Source of the DNA: Yoonia sp. SS1-5
GTDB taxonomy: Bacteria; Pseudomonadota; Alphaproteobacteria; Rhodobacterales; Rhodobacteraceae
Reading direction: 5' to 3'
NCBI RefSeq assembly: GCF_038443705.2
Contig: NZ_CP151767.2
Location: 1,674,001-1,738,000, forward strand
Length of the DNA: 64,000 bases
Part shown: positions 26,591 through 35,862 of the stretch, in pieces
How positions within the stretch are numbered: position 1 is the first letter of the stretch
Layout of the letters: every line of letters starts with the position of its first letter
Notes under the pieces: generated by a model
Databases searched by the model: none
What the model was told of the DNA's origin: nothing
What the model saw: the letters and a program-made list of their open reading frames with translations, nothing else
Position numbers and translations under genes: made by a program

Positions 26591-27820
26591 ATGGCCGATC
26601 TCGACGCGCGACTGGCCGAGGCGGCGGCAACGTTTGGCACCCCGTCCTACGTCTACATGACGGATGCGATTGAGGCGCGCCTTGACGAAATCCGCCAGAC
26701 ACTCGGCCCGTGGTTCAGCCTGAGCTATGCAATGAAGTGCAACCCCAACCCGGGCCTTTTGAAATGGCTGGCCGAACGGGTTGAGCTTGTGGACGTGTCA
26801 TCTATCGGCGAGCTGCGGCTTGGCACCGAGGCTGGCTGGACACCCGCGCAGGCCAGTTTTACCGGGCCGGGCAAACGCAATTTTGAAATCGCAGAAGCGA
26901 TTGCAACCGGCGTCGGTGAATTGGTCGTCGAGAACCTACAAGAGGCGGAAACCGCCAATCGGATGGCTGGCGAGGCGGGTAAGATACAGCATGTCCTGCT
27001 GCGTCTTTCCCCTATTTCTGTACCAAAAGGGTTTGGCGATCACATGGCCGGGCGCCCCAGCCCTTTTGGGATTGATATCGAAGATGCGCCCGAGATATTG
27101 CCGCAAATTCTGGCGCTGCCGCATTTGCAAATCGTCGGATTGCATATCTACTCGGGGACGCAATGCCTCAAACCCGATGCCATCTGCGAAAATTATCGCA
27201 ACTTCATGGGCGTCTTCCGCGATATCTGTGCGGCACATGATATCACGCCCCAAAAGCTGGTCTTTGGATCAGGTCTGGGCATCCCTTATCATCCGGGTGA
27301 CACACCGCTTGATCTGGCTGAAATCGCTGCGAATGTCGGGCCCGACCTTGACGCATTTCGGCAGGAACCGCCCTTTAAAGACACCCAACTGATCCTGGAA
27401 CTTGGCCGCTACCTTGTGGGCGAGGCAGGGTATTTCCTGACAAGCGTGGTCACAATCAAGGACTCGCGCGGGCAGCGGATCGGCATTTGCGATGGGGGCA
27501 TGAATAACCACCTGCCCGCCTCTGGGCATTTCGGCATGGTGATCCATCGCAACTATAAAATGCACCGCGTCGGTGGCGGGGATGGCGAGGAAAAGATCAA
27601 TCTGGTCGGCCCGCTTTGCACCTCTATTGACCGGTTGGCCAATGGCGTGGCCCTGCCCCCACTGGATGTCGGCGATGTGGTTGCGGTGCATTCAAGTGGC
27701 GCCTATGGCCCCACTGCCAGCCCGGTCTACTTCATCAGCCATCCGGCCCCGTGCGAAATCCTGGTCGAATCCGACGCGATGACCGACATTTCCCGGGATT
27801 TTGGACCCGGCACACGTTAA
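26591..27820 (+). CDS. PLP-dependent decarboxylase, exosortase A system-associated type
   Basis: 409 aa, fold type III (alanine racemase/ornithine-diaminopimelate decarboxylase family). The PLP lysine is in SYAMKCNPN; the phosphate-binding glycine motif is FGSGLGIPYH; the C-terminal GICDGGMNNHLPASG and SGAYG are typical of this group. It follows the ACP with one base between stop and start. It may decarboxylate an amino acid that the ligase places on the ACP, giving an amine for polysaccharide or lipid modification; this is inference. Confidence 0.9.
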   Translation: MADLDARLAEAAATFGTPSYVYMTDAIEARLDEIRQTLGPWFSLSYAMKCNPNPGLLKWLAERVELVDVSSIGELRLGTEAGWTPAQASFTGPGKRNFEIAEAIATGVGELVVENLQEAETANRMAGEAGKIQHVLLRLSPISVPKGFGDHMAGRPSPFGIDIEDAPEILPQILALPHLQIVGLHIYSGTQCLKPDAICENYRNFMGVFRDICAAHDITPQKLVFGSGLGIPYHPGDTPLDLAEIAANVGPDLDAFRQEPPFKDTQLILELGRYLVGEAGYFLTSVVTIKDSRGQRIGICDGGMNNHLPASGHFGMVIHRNYKMHRVGGGDGEEKINLVGPLCTSIDRLANGVALPPLDVGDVVAVHSSGAYGPTASPVYFISHPAPCEILVESDAMTDISRDFGPGTR

Positions 27821-27826
27821 CGACAA

Positions 27827-27848
27827 AGGGCGCGTGAAGGCGCGCCCT
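27827..27848. terminator. Hairpin between convergent genes
   Basis: AGGGCGCG and CGCGCCCT form an 8 bp stem with a 6 nt loop just after the decarboxylase stop; the ABC transporter stop codon lies at its right edge. T runs are weak on both strands, so bidirectional termination is likely but not certain. Confidence 0.6.
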
Positions 27849-29649
27849 AGACGCCTTCGGCCATTTCACGGAATGTGGCGTTTTCGGCGACAAGCTTGTC
27901 ATAAGTCCCTGATGAGACGACCTTGCCGTGCTGCAGCAGGAAAATCTGGTCGCATTCCTTCACCGTCGTCAGGCGGTGCGCGATCATGATGACGGTCTTG
28001 TCGGCCCGGATGTTGTGGACCGCTTCCATCACGACCCGCTCTGTCACGTTGTCCAATGCAGATGTCGCCTCATCCATGATCAGCAGGCTGGGATTGGTAT
28101 AGAGCGCACGGGCGATACCGATCCGCTGGCGCTGACCACCCGAAAGACGGATACCCCGTTCGCCGACCTCGGTTTGATACTTCTCGGGCAGCTCTTCCAT
28201 CACAAAATCATGCAAGGCTGCGGTTTTGGCTGCCTTTTCGACGGCCTCCATGTCGATCTGATCGGGCGGCACACCAAAGGCAACATTTTGTGCAATCGTA
28301 TCATCCACCAGGAAAATATCTTGCGGGACATAGCCAATGGTATTTTGCCAATGACGCCGATTATCGTCGGTGATCTCGACCCCATCAACGATCATACGGC
28401 CCTCTTGCGGGGTCAGCAGACCCAGGATGAGGTCGATCAACGTCGTCTTGCCAGCGCCTGTCCCGCCCACGATGCCAATCGTGGTACGGGCATCAATATG
28501 CATGCTCAGCCCATCCATTGCCTGACGCTGCGCCTGATCATAGCCGAAAGACACATCTTCCAGATCCAGCGACGTCGCCAGCGGCAATGTGTCCTTGCTG
28601 ACCTCTTCATCAAATGAAACGTCATCGGGCAAGGTGGTGCCAGTCTCGGCGATCAAATGGTCGAGCAGTTCTGACCCGCCTCGCACGGAAACCAGACTAT
28701 GATAAATCTGCTGGATGGCGGGCAGGATGCGGACAACGGAAAATGCAAAAATCCCAAGGGTCGGCACGATGGCGACCAAATCACCGCTGCTGCGCAACAA
28801 AAGGGTCAGGATCAGCGTCAGCATGATCCCGAAGGTCAGTGCCTCTAGCGCAAATCTAGGCAGCTCGGCCAGGCTTTGATTGCGGGCGGCGAAGCGCGCG
28901 TGATCATAGGCAGGACCCTTGAATTGCTGAATATAGCTGTTTTCCAACCCTTGCAGCTTGACCTGCTTGAAACCACCTGTCGCCTCGCCAACGATACGGT
29001 ATTTTTGATCAATCGCTTCAAGAATGCGCTTGCCGGCCTGCTGAATGATGCGCCGCAATCCGCGGTATAGCAGGGCATAAGACCCAACCAGCAAACCCGC
29101 TGACAGGATGGACACAAACGGATCCACCACCACAAGAAAGCACACAATCGCCAGAACAGAGATTGTACCCGAGATAATCTTTAGTGACGGGATGATGACC
29201 GTAAAGACCAGATAGTCCATTTCACGCAGGACGTTCTTGGCAATCTCGGCGCTGTTCTTGGTCAGAAACCAGCTATAGGGCTGGCCCAGATAAATGCGCA
29301 ACAGGCGATAGGCGAGGGAATAGCCGCGCATCGTGGCAAAGCGGATGATGGCATATGTGCTCAGCGCTTTGATCATGACACTCAGCAGCACAACCGCAAA
29401 CACGACAAATGCCATGAAAATCAAGAAGGCATAGGTCGTCTCAAACCCGAAGAAATCATAAAGCCCGCCAAAAAACGTGCTGTCCTGCACGGTTTCGGGG
29501 CTGGCCAACAGATTGAGGAACATCAGGACCGACGATATGCCGACAACTTCGGCGAATGCCACAAACACCATCATGACCATCAAGAGGTAGAATGTGCGCT
29601 TTTCACTCGCGTTGAAGAGCGAAAGAACCTTGCCATATGTCTTAATCAT
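27847..29649 (-). CDS. ABC exporter/flippase (PglK/MsbA-like), fused permease-ATPase
   Basis: 600 aa. Six predicted transmembrane helices occupy about residues 20-310, followed by an ATPase with Walker A VGGTGAGKTT, signature IRLSGGQRQRIGIARA, Walker B SLLIMDEATSALD and the switch His in IMIAHRLTTV. The membrane domain most resembles PglK-type lipid-linked oligosaccharide flippases, fitting the glycan locus. An alternative is a type I exporter for the giant protein encoded directly upstream on the same strand; no HlyD-type adaptor is adjacent, which weakens that idea. Confidence 0.88.
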   Translation of the reverse strand: MIKTYGKVLSLFNASEKRTFYLLMVMMVFVAFAEVVGISSVLMFLNLLASPETVQDSTFFGGLYDFFGFETTYAFLIFMAFVVFAVVLLSVMIKALSTYAIIRFATMRGYSLAYRLLRIYLGQPYSWFLTKNSAEIAKNVLREMDYLVFTVIIPSLKIISGTISVLAIVCFLVVVDPFVSILSAGLLVGSYALLYRGLRRIIQQAGKRILEAIDQKYRIVGEATGGFKQVKLQGLENSYIQQFKGPAYDHARFAARNQSLAELPRFALEALTFGIMLTLILTLLLRSSGDLVAIVPTLGIFAFSVVRILPAIQQIYHSLVSVRGGSELLDHLIAETGTTLPDDVSFDEEVSKDTLPLATSLDLEDVSFGYDQAQRQAMDGLSMHIDARTTIGIVGGTGAGKTTLIDLILGLLTPQEGRMIVDGVEITDDNRRHWQNTIGYVPQDIFLVDDTIAQNVAFGVPPDQIDMEAVEKAAKTAALHDFVMEELPEKYQTEVGERGIRLSGGQRQRIGIARALYTNPSLLIMDEATSALDNVTERVVMEAVHNIRADKTVIMIAHRLTTVKECDQIFLLQHGKVVSSGTYDKLVAENATFREMAEGV

Positions 29650-29776
29650 GAAACCATTCTATAGTTAAAAACGAGACGTGAATTACAAAAAAAAATGTGC
29701 CGAAGCACATATCATTTTCTAGACCATCTCTTGTCCGAAGTATAGCAGGTTCAGCCGCGACACCCGGTTATGTGCG

Positions 29777-29809
29777 CGGGGGCAACACTGTCTTGCAGCA
29801 TTGCCCCCG
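29777..29809. other. Strong stem-loop after the giant surface protein gene
   Basis: CGGGGGCAA and TTGCCCCCG form a perfect 9 bp stem with a 15 nt loop 10 bases after the stop of the 1450-aa gene (minus strand). No T run follows on either strand, so it may be an mRNA 3' stabiliser or a Rho-assisted terminator rather than an intrinsic one. Confidence 0.6.
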
Positions 29810-29818
29810 GCAAGAGAA

Positions 29819-32800
29819 TTACAGGATCTCGACCGTGACAGTTGCGTCAACGAAGTTGCCTTCGTCATCGGCGGCCCAATAGCGGAAACTGTCGGTGCCG
29901 GTATAGCCAATGTTTGGCTGATACAGCAATTGACCGTCTTCCTGCATGTAGACGTCGCCATGTGCCGGATCCATGAACCCATCAACCCGCAGCTCGTCAC
30001 CATCCCGATCAAAGTCGTTTGCGATCGCATCAATCACAACAGCCTGATCCATCTGGGTGGAGGCGCTATCATCGCGCGTTGTCGGCGCAGAGCCGCCAAC
30101 GGTGATGTTCCCTGCAAAGACCACGCCATTGAAGTAGTTGTTCAGGGCCCAGCTGTTCTGCAACTGCTGATCCGTCATATCCAGCGTCACCACATGCGCG
30201 AATTTTTGCACCTCGCCGGTAGCGCGATCCACGATGAAGTCCTCGATAATGACAACGTTGTCACCGTTCTGGGTCTTATAATACCCATCCGTTGTCAGAA
30301 TTTGCGCAATCTCATCGGCAAATTGCAGGTTCAGCGGATCGCCATCATATTCGCGTTCACGTGTCCCGATCGAGTCGGTCTTGATACCACCCAGGCTAAA
30401 GTCTTCGCCCTCACTCAGGGTTGTATCACCGGTGTGATCCAGGCTCAGTTGTCCAGGCGTCAAATCAGCGGATGTCAGTACGTGATGGCGTGCACCATTG
30501 TAACCGATAAAGTCACGTCCAACGCCGTTCAGTTCCATATCAATGAAGATGTGGTCAACATCCTCATCCGACACAGCACGGAAGAATTGCTGTTCCAGAT
30601 TTGCGCCAACGCTGAAACCTTCCATCTGGATGCCGTTAAACACCATGTCAAAGGCCATCGCGCCGATCTCAACCCCGGTGCTGGTAAACCATGGCACTTC
30701 ATCGCGTGCTGCGATCAGGTCAAAGTCTTTCAGCGTGTAGTGCGCAGTGTAGCTGATATTCACACCTTCCGCGGTTTCCCAGTTAAGGAAACCGTCAAAG
30801 AGAGAGCGGATCTCGTGCTGCTGTTGCGCCGCGTTATCCTTGATAACCATCAACCCGGTATGGGTGCCAAACGCCTCATTGTCCCGGAAACCCTGGATCG
30901 GCGTCAGGTTCACCGCCATGGTTTCGTCGCCATAGGCGATCTCGGAATGATCAAGACCAATGCTCAGCGGATCAGCCCCGGCCCCACGATGCATCCAGAC
31001 AAAACCGTTTGTGGTGTTGACCGCGACGTTTTCTGCCGCCTCAACCAAACGTCCTGCAAAGAAGAAGCCATCGCCGGTCCGACCGGTATCCACACGGTCC
31101 ACATCACCCTGGAACTTGGCCGCCCAGTCGCCCGGGCCAACGCCTTCGGACCGGATCGCCATGTTACGCAGCCAGATACCTGTTTCGTCGCCGCTTTCGG
31201 CAGCGAAACCTGCACCAAAGGCATCAAACGCGACGTTGTCCGTGAAATTGGCGTTGGACGAGTGATGCGTGAATGCCCAACCCGGGCTGCCACTTGCAGA
31301 GTTGCCAACCGCCATTGCCGGATCGTCCTGATCCTCGGTGCCGGTCCGGTGGAAGTGGAAGTTATACCGCCCCTTCACGTTGCTGTCAGCAGAAACAGAG
31401 CCCAGGGCACTGACATCAAAGGCCTCGACCGATTTATCGGTCCGTCCCAGATCATCAAATGCCGCATAGCGCACATCAACCTCGTCACTGTGCATGAACA
31501 TGACATGCCCACGATGATGCACCGCTGACGCATCACCATCTTCGCTAGAGATTGTCACGTTCCGGCTGGTGTTGGCCACATAGGCAAACAGGTCGTCACG
31601 TGGTGTGTCATGGTCATGTTCAAGCGCGCGGTCAAAGGTGATCTCGGTGCCGTTGATGGCGGTGATCGTCACCTCTTCATCTTCGCTTTCGACATGCCCG
31701 GCATTCCACTGTTGCCAACCGGTCTTGTGTGTCCCGGTGATCACAATTGTGTCGCCAACCTGCCAACCATCCGGGATTTCGGCCAGATCAAGCGTTGTGT
31801 CGCCACGCATCGGCGCCTCGGACACTTTCAGGAAAGAGTCCTTTTGCGCGCCGTGGATTTCCGCCTCGCCGTGCGAGATCAACCCGCGAGACAGCAATGT
31901 CGGATCCCAGCTGACGTCAATATCGCCGTTATTGGCAATGACGATGTCGACATTCACATTTGCATCAATTGGGTTCTCTGCAGTCCCAATTTCCAACCGG
32001 CCATCGCCGGAAACAACAAATGTATCAACAACCATCTTGCTGTCAGTGTCGGTCGCAAAAGACAGTTCGCCGTCAACGCGCACGGTAAACAGCGATTCGT
32101 CGCTTTCACCGCCATAAGTGACCGAAACACCTTTCGGGATCAGTACTTGTGCACCCTCATCAGGAATGCGCCCTTGATACCATGTACTGGCATCAAACCA
32201 GTCGCCATTCGCAACCGCGATATGTGTGGCCTCGGCACGTGGGACAAGATCAAGCAGCTGACCATGTTCCATCGCCATGCCGGAATCGGTGTGATGATTG
32301 TGTGCCTCAGGCTCTGCCATTGCTGCCGCGACAAAGGCTTCGATCTCGGCAGGCGTGGTTGGCAAGTCGACATCACCGCCGCCGTGCCCGCCATGGTCAT
32401 CATGGCCGCCACTCCCACCAGTGTCGCCACCGTCGGTATCATCGCCGCCCATATCGCCATGGTCGCCATCGCCGTGGTCCATACCGCCGTCAGTGTCGCC
32501 ACCATCGGTATCGTCGCCGCCCATATCGCCATGGTCGCCATCGCCGTGGTCCATACCGCCGTCAGTGTCGCCACCGTCGGTATCGCCGCCACCCATGTCG
32601 CCGTGGTCGCCATCGCCGTGGTCCATACCGCCGTCAGTGTCGCCACCGTCGGTATCGCCGCCACCCATGTCGCCATAGTCGCCATCGCCGTGGTCCATAC
32701 CGCCGTCAGTGTCGCCACCGTCGGTATCGCCGCCACCCATGTCGCCGTGGTCGCCATCGCCGTGGTCCATACCGCCGTCAGTGTCGCCACCGTCGGTATC

Positions 32801-34171
32801 GCCGCCGCCCATGTCGCCGTGGTCGCCATCGCCGTGGTCCATACCGCCGTCAGTGTCGCCACCGTCGGTATCATCGCCACCCATGTCGCCATGGTCGCCG
32901 TCGCCGTGGTCCATGCCGCCGTCAGTATCACCACCGTCAGTATCACCACCGCCGCCGTGGCCGCCATCATCCTGGCTTGCCCCACCATCGGTGTCACCGT
33001 TGTCGGGAATATCACCATCGGCATCGTCACCCGCAGTGTCGCCCTGATCGGGTACGGGGGCCGCAGGCACTTCGCCATGGCTGAAATGATCGGCACCGAT
33101 AACGGCACGAACGCCATCGCTATCGGGACCCTTCCATTCCAGGGTCAGGTTTTGCGAGCCGCGCTTTTCGACATAACGCAATTCGATATCGTGCACGCCA
33201 GCCTCAAGGTCGATCGTGACCGAGTTTGACGTGATCCAATACAATTTCTTGAAGTCGATCAGACGTTCGCCATTGATGTAAAGGCTTGAGGCATCATCAG
33301 CGGTCAGGAAGAAAATGTACTCGCCGCCCTCTTCAACATGAAGATTGCCCGACATCCGTGCGCCAAAGAATGACGACCAGCCGTCGCGCCAAATCGGGTT
33401 CTGCCAGCTGGTGAAATCGACATTGTCGATCACTTCTGTCCGATCAGGTGTACGATCAAAATCCACATTAAATGGATTTTTGGAGCGCTTGTTGATAACG
33501 AAGAAGTCTACCTCAAGACCAGCATCGGGTGCGTCGCCATTCGGCGTATCATCGGCCGGCTGCCCACCGTCGTCAGCAGGGGTGTCATCTGCCGGGGTGT
33601 CGTCAACGGGTGTGTCATCAGACGCATCGTCAGCAGGCGCATCTGCGACATCGTCGTCAGCAGGTGCAGCGCTGTTGTTATAGCTAACGTCGTCGCCATC
33701 AATCAGGGTCATGCTGCCCGGCGCGTCGGGCGTTTCCCACATCAGGCGCAATGTCTGCGCGCCATATGCTTCGAAATACCGGATTTCGATATCATGCGAT
33801 CCCGCGGTCAATTCGACGGTCGCCTGAACTTCCTCGGCGGCGTGCAGGCCATCGTTTCCGATCACCAGCTCGCCATCTATGTACAGTGCGGAACCATCAT
33901 CGGAATTGAGCGAAAACGTGTAGGTGCCAGCAGTTTCGACATCCAGCTCGCCACTGTAACGCGCCGCGAAAAGATCGGTCGCGCCCCCGTCCCAGAAGGT
34001 GCCAAAATCCCAGAAATGATCCAGAGATTGCACATTCGCTGCCATGTCGGGTGACGCGTCAAAGTCAATTTCGTCGAGACTTTCAACGCTGGTCGGAAGA
34101 ACAAAATACTCTGCATAGAAACCGGTTCCAAAAACCGGAACCTCGAACCTGGGATCGTGAACTCTTCTCAT
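29819..34171 (-). CDS. Giant surface/secreted protein: 2 x PA14, His/Asp/Gly repeats, G8, beta-helix, cadherin-like end
   Basis: 1450 aa; ATG 34171 has AGAGGA 7 bases upstream. Order: PA14 domain 1 (about 15-160; FYAEYF, DDGSALYIDGELV), an acidic Asp/Ala/Pro linker (about 168-218), PA14 domain 2 (about 220-365; DDASSLYINGERL), seven 24-residue Asp/Gly/His repeats (about 410-580), a G8-type domain (about 650-790; ATHIAVANGDWFDASTWYQG), a right-handed beta-helix region (about 790-1240), and a cadherin/VCBS-like domain (about 1360-1450; YTGTDSFRYWAADDEGN). There is no signal peptide, as in many type I secretion substrates, but no RTX nonapeptides are seen. PA14 and G8 are linked to carbohydrate binding, so a matrix adhesin or glycan-active enzyme is plausible. 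The PglK-like ABC gene follows downstream. Confidence 0.9.
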   Translation of the reverse strand: MRRVHDPRFEVPVFGTGFYAEYFVLPTSVESLDEIDFDASPDMAANVQSLDHFWDFGTFWDGGATDLFAARYSGELDVETAGTYTFSLNSDDGSALYIDGELVIGNDGLHAAEEVQATVELTAGSHDIEIRYFEAYGAQTLRLMWETPDAPGSMTLIDGDDVSYNNSAAPADDDVADAPADDASDDTPVDDTPADDTPADDGGQPADDTPNGDAPDAGLEVDFFVINKRSKNPFNVDFDRTPDRTEVIDNVDFTSWQNPIWRDGWSSFFGARMSGNLHVEEGGEYIFFLTADDASSLYINGERLIDFKKLYWITSNSVTIDLEAGVHDIELRYVEKRGSQNLTLEWKGPDSDGVRAVIGADHFSHGEVPAAPVPDQGDTAGDDADGDIPDNGDTDGGASQDDGGHGGGGDTDGGDTDGGMDHGDGDHGDMGGDDTDGGDTDGGMDHGDGDHGDMGGGDTDGGDTDGGMDHGDGDHGDMGGGDTDGGDTDGGMDHGDGDYGDMGGGDTDGGDTDGGMDHGDGDHGDMGGGDTDGGDTDGGMDHGDGDHGDMGGDDTDGGDTDGGMDHGDGDHGDMGGDDTDGGDTGGSGGHDDHGGHGGGDVDLPTTPAEIEAFVAAAMAEPEAHNHHTDSGMAMEHGQLLDLVPRAEATHIAVANGDWFDASTWYQGRIPDEGAQVLIPKGVSVTYGGESDESLFTVRVDGELSFATDTDSKMVVDTFVVSGDGRLEIGTAENPIDANVNVDIVIANNGDIDVSWDPTLLSRGLISHGEAEIHGAQKDSFLKVSEAPMRGDTTLDLAEIPDGWQVGDTIVITGTHKTGWQQWNAGHVESEDEEVTITAINGTEITFDRALEHDHDTPRDDLFAYVANTSRNVTISSEDGDASAVHHRGHVMFMHSDEVDVRYAAFDDLGRTDKSVEAFDVSALGSVSADSNVKGRYNFHFHRTGTEDQDDPAMAVGNSASGSPGWAFTHHSSNANFTDNVAFDAFGAGFAAESGDETGIWLRNMAIRSEGVGPGDWAAKFQGDVDRVDTGRTGDGFFFAGRLVEAAENVAVNTTNGFVWMHRGAGADPLSIGLDHSEIAYGDETMAVNLTPIQGFRDNEAFGTHTGLMVIKDNAAQQQHEIRSLFDGFLNWETAEGVNISYTAHYTLKDFDLIAARDEVPWFTSTGVEIGAMAFDMVFNGIQMEGFSVGANLEQQFFRAVSDEDVDHIFIDMELNGVGRDFIGYNGARHHVLTSADLTPGQLSLDHTGDTTLSEGEDFSLGGIKTDSIGTREREYDGDPLNLQFADEIAQILTTDGYYKTQNGDNVVIIEDFIVDRATGEVQKFAHVVTLDMTDQQLQNSWALNNYFNGVVFAGNITVGGSAPTTRDDSASTQMDQAVVIDAIANDFDRDGDELRVDGFMDPAHGDVYMQEDGQLLYQPNIGYTGTDSFRYWAADDEGNFVDATVTVEIL
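32428..32943. repeat. Seven-copy 72 bp coding tandem repeat
   Basis: A 72 bp unit recurs in register: the anchor CCGCCGTCAG starts at 32484, 32556, 32628, 32700, 32772, 32844 and 32916. It encodes a 24-residue unit containing DTDGGMDHGDGDHGDMGG, differing only at a few bases (one copy has DYGD, some GGDD instead of GGGD). Outer boundaries are approximate. Near-identity implies recent copy-number change. Confidence 0.93.
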
Positions 34172-34923
34172 CTTCTGGTCCTCTTGGTGGGATCAACCCG
34201 GCACTTCTTCGCACGGCGCGATGTCTGCCCCTGCATCACGCGTACTGTCGTCGATTGAATTGGCTGCCGAATGTCCCGATTGCGTCCTAATTGTGGCCTT
34301 ACCAGTCGTCTTTTTGTTGCGAAACTCATATCGGATTGTTTCTGAACAAATGCCTAACGATGAAGCCGTCTTCTGTTGTTGCCCAGCCCGTCCTAAGCTG
34401 GATTTTCTCTATTTCCCACCAAAGAGCCGGCTGGCGAAAACTGCTGCCAAGCCGTTGATATACAAAGCGTTACCTGTGTTTGGGTTGGTGTCCGTCTGCA
34501 TTATCGTCCTCATCAACTTTGGTTCCCCTAAATTGGTGATATGGACCGCCCCGAAATGGATCAACTGACGCGCACGTCGTCTGACAATTTCGGGCGACAT
34601 CTTGCCGAGTTATTGAAAACACCAAGCGGAACCCCCCCATTTTCCGCCGATCGCAGGGTCGCGTATCAATGCATTGTTTCCGTCAGGCGCACAAAGCGTT
34701 TGGCGCTAGCCTGCTGAAATGTGGCTATTTTTTGGCAGTGTGTTCCTAGAATACGACTCAAATGCAACCATACCGCGTATCCGCGATGCTGAATCATGTC
34801 ACGATTCGTTTTGACGCAGGGCATAATGCCACTGCTTGGGCACAAAATATTTGCGCTTGCATGGCAAACCTGTCCTAGGATCACCATATTACAGGGACCT
34901 GTTTATTGAGTATGGGAGCGGTC
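34172..34923. other. 752 bp gap between divergent genes, no gene recognised
   Basis: This gap separates the giant protein (minus) from the SGNH-type gene (plus), so it must hold both promoters. It is more AT-rich than the neighbours. It contains short open frames (for example 34221-34568, plus) with no ribosome binding site or recognisable family. I see no convincing -35/-10 pair, terminator or RNA gene. Confidence 0.5.
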
Positions 34924-35862
34924 ATGATGCGCGGCGGCAAGCTGATAGTTCTTTCTATTCTGGTACTGGCGGCCATTGCCGTGGTGATACGTCTGGCGAT
35001 CCCGCGCGGTCTGGACCAGTCGCGTTTCGACGCGCTGTATGAAACCCCGCAGGCCGTCGCACCTGGCCCGCAGCGGGTCTTCCATCTGGGGCATAGTCTG
35101 GTGGGTCGTGATATGCCCGCAATGCTCGCCCAGCTGACCGGACAAAGCCACCGATACGAAAGCCAACTTGGCTGGGGCACCCCGCTGAAGGCGCATTGGG
35201 ATCCCGACACGCCGATCAATGGCTTTGCCGAAGAAAACGACCATCCCCGCTATCGCGATGCCAAGGAAGCGCTCGCATCCGCAGAGTATGACGCGCTGAT
35301 CCTGACCGAGATGGTCGAGATCAAGGACGCCATCAAACATTTCGACAGTCCCGCATATCTGAGCAAATGGGCGGATGCCGGTTGGGCGGCAAAACCTGAA
35401 CTGCGCGTCTATCTTTACGAGACATGGCATCCGCTGGACGACCCGGATGGATGGCTCGCCCGGATTGACGCGGATCTCGCCCGCCATTGGGAGGGGCAGA
35501 TCCTGCGCCCCGCGCTCGCTGATCGTGAGCCTATCCGCCCGATCTATGTCATTCCCGCCGGGCAGGTGATGGCGCAATTTGTCCGCGCGGTCGAAGATCA
35601 GGGCGGCGTTGATGGTATCACCAACCGACAGGACCTGTTTTCCGATGAAATACATCTAAGCGATCTGGGCGCCTATCTGGTCGCGCTAACCCATTACGCA
35701 GTCCTTTATCAAAGCTCGCCGATTGGACTGCCGCATCAGCTTGTCCGGGCAGACGGCACGATGGCTGATGCCCCGACAGAAGAGGCCGCCCGCCTGATGC
35801 AGGCGACCGTCTGGGACGTGGTCCGCAATTACCCGCGCGCCGGATTGCCAGATAACAGCTAG
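34924..35862 (+). CDS. Membrane-anchored SGNH-hydrolase-like protein
   Basis: 312 aa from ATG 34924, chosen because GGGAG lies 5 bases upstream. A single N-terminal hydrophobic segment (about 6-22) anchors or exports it. The SGNH block I Ser is Ser58 in FHLGHSLVG, and the block V pair is Asp241 and His244 in DEIHLSDLGAYL. Likely an esterase for acyl groups on the polysaccharide, acting in the periplasm. Its stop overlaps the stop of the convergent polymerase gene by 4 bp (CTAG). Confidence 0.75.
   Translation: MMRGGKLIVLSILVLAAIAVVIRLAIPRGLDQSRFDALYETPQAVAPGPQRVFHLGHSLVGRDMPAMLAQLTGQSHRYESQLGWGTPLKAHWDPDTPINGFAEENDHPRYRDAKEALASAEYDALILTEMVEIKDAIKHFDSPAYLSKWADAGWAAKPELRVYLYETWHPLDDPDGWLARIDADLARHWEGQILRPALADREPIRPIYVIPAGQVMAQFVRAVEDQGGVDGITNRQDLFSDEIHLSDLGAYLVALTHYAVLYQSSPIGLPHQLVRADGTMADAPTEEAARLMQATVWDVVRNYPRAGLPDNS

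Noticed and set aside
29801..31528. 575-codon plus-strand open frame
   Set aside because: Antisense to the beta-helix and cadherin-like part of the same protein, with no start signal and no recognisable domain.
32428..32943. Possible CRISPR array because of regular 72 bp periodicity
   Set aside because: There are no unique spacers; the whole unit repeats and is coding in frame with a 24-residue repeat.
31610..33229. 539-codon plus-strand open frame opposite the giant surface protein
   Set aside because: It is an antisense shadow created by the 72 bp repeat, whose codon usage leaves several frames open. The real frame encodes PA14 and G8 domains and has a ribosome binding site.
27847..34171. 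Type I secretion pair formed by the ABC transporter and the giant protein
   Set aside because: The ABC protein looks more like a PglK-type flippase, no adaptor protein is adjacent and no RTX motifs are seen; kept only as an alternative.
34221..34568. 115-codon open frame in the long gap
   Set aside because: No ribosome binding site, no known family and a non-coding-like composition.
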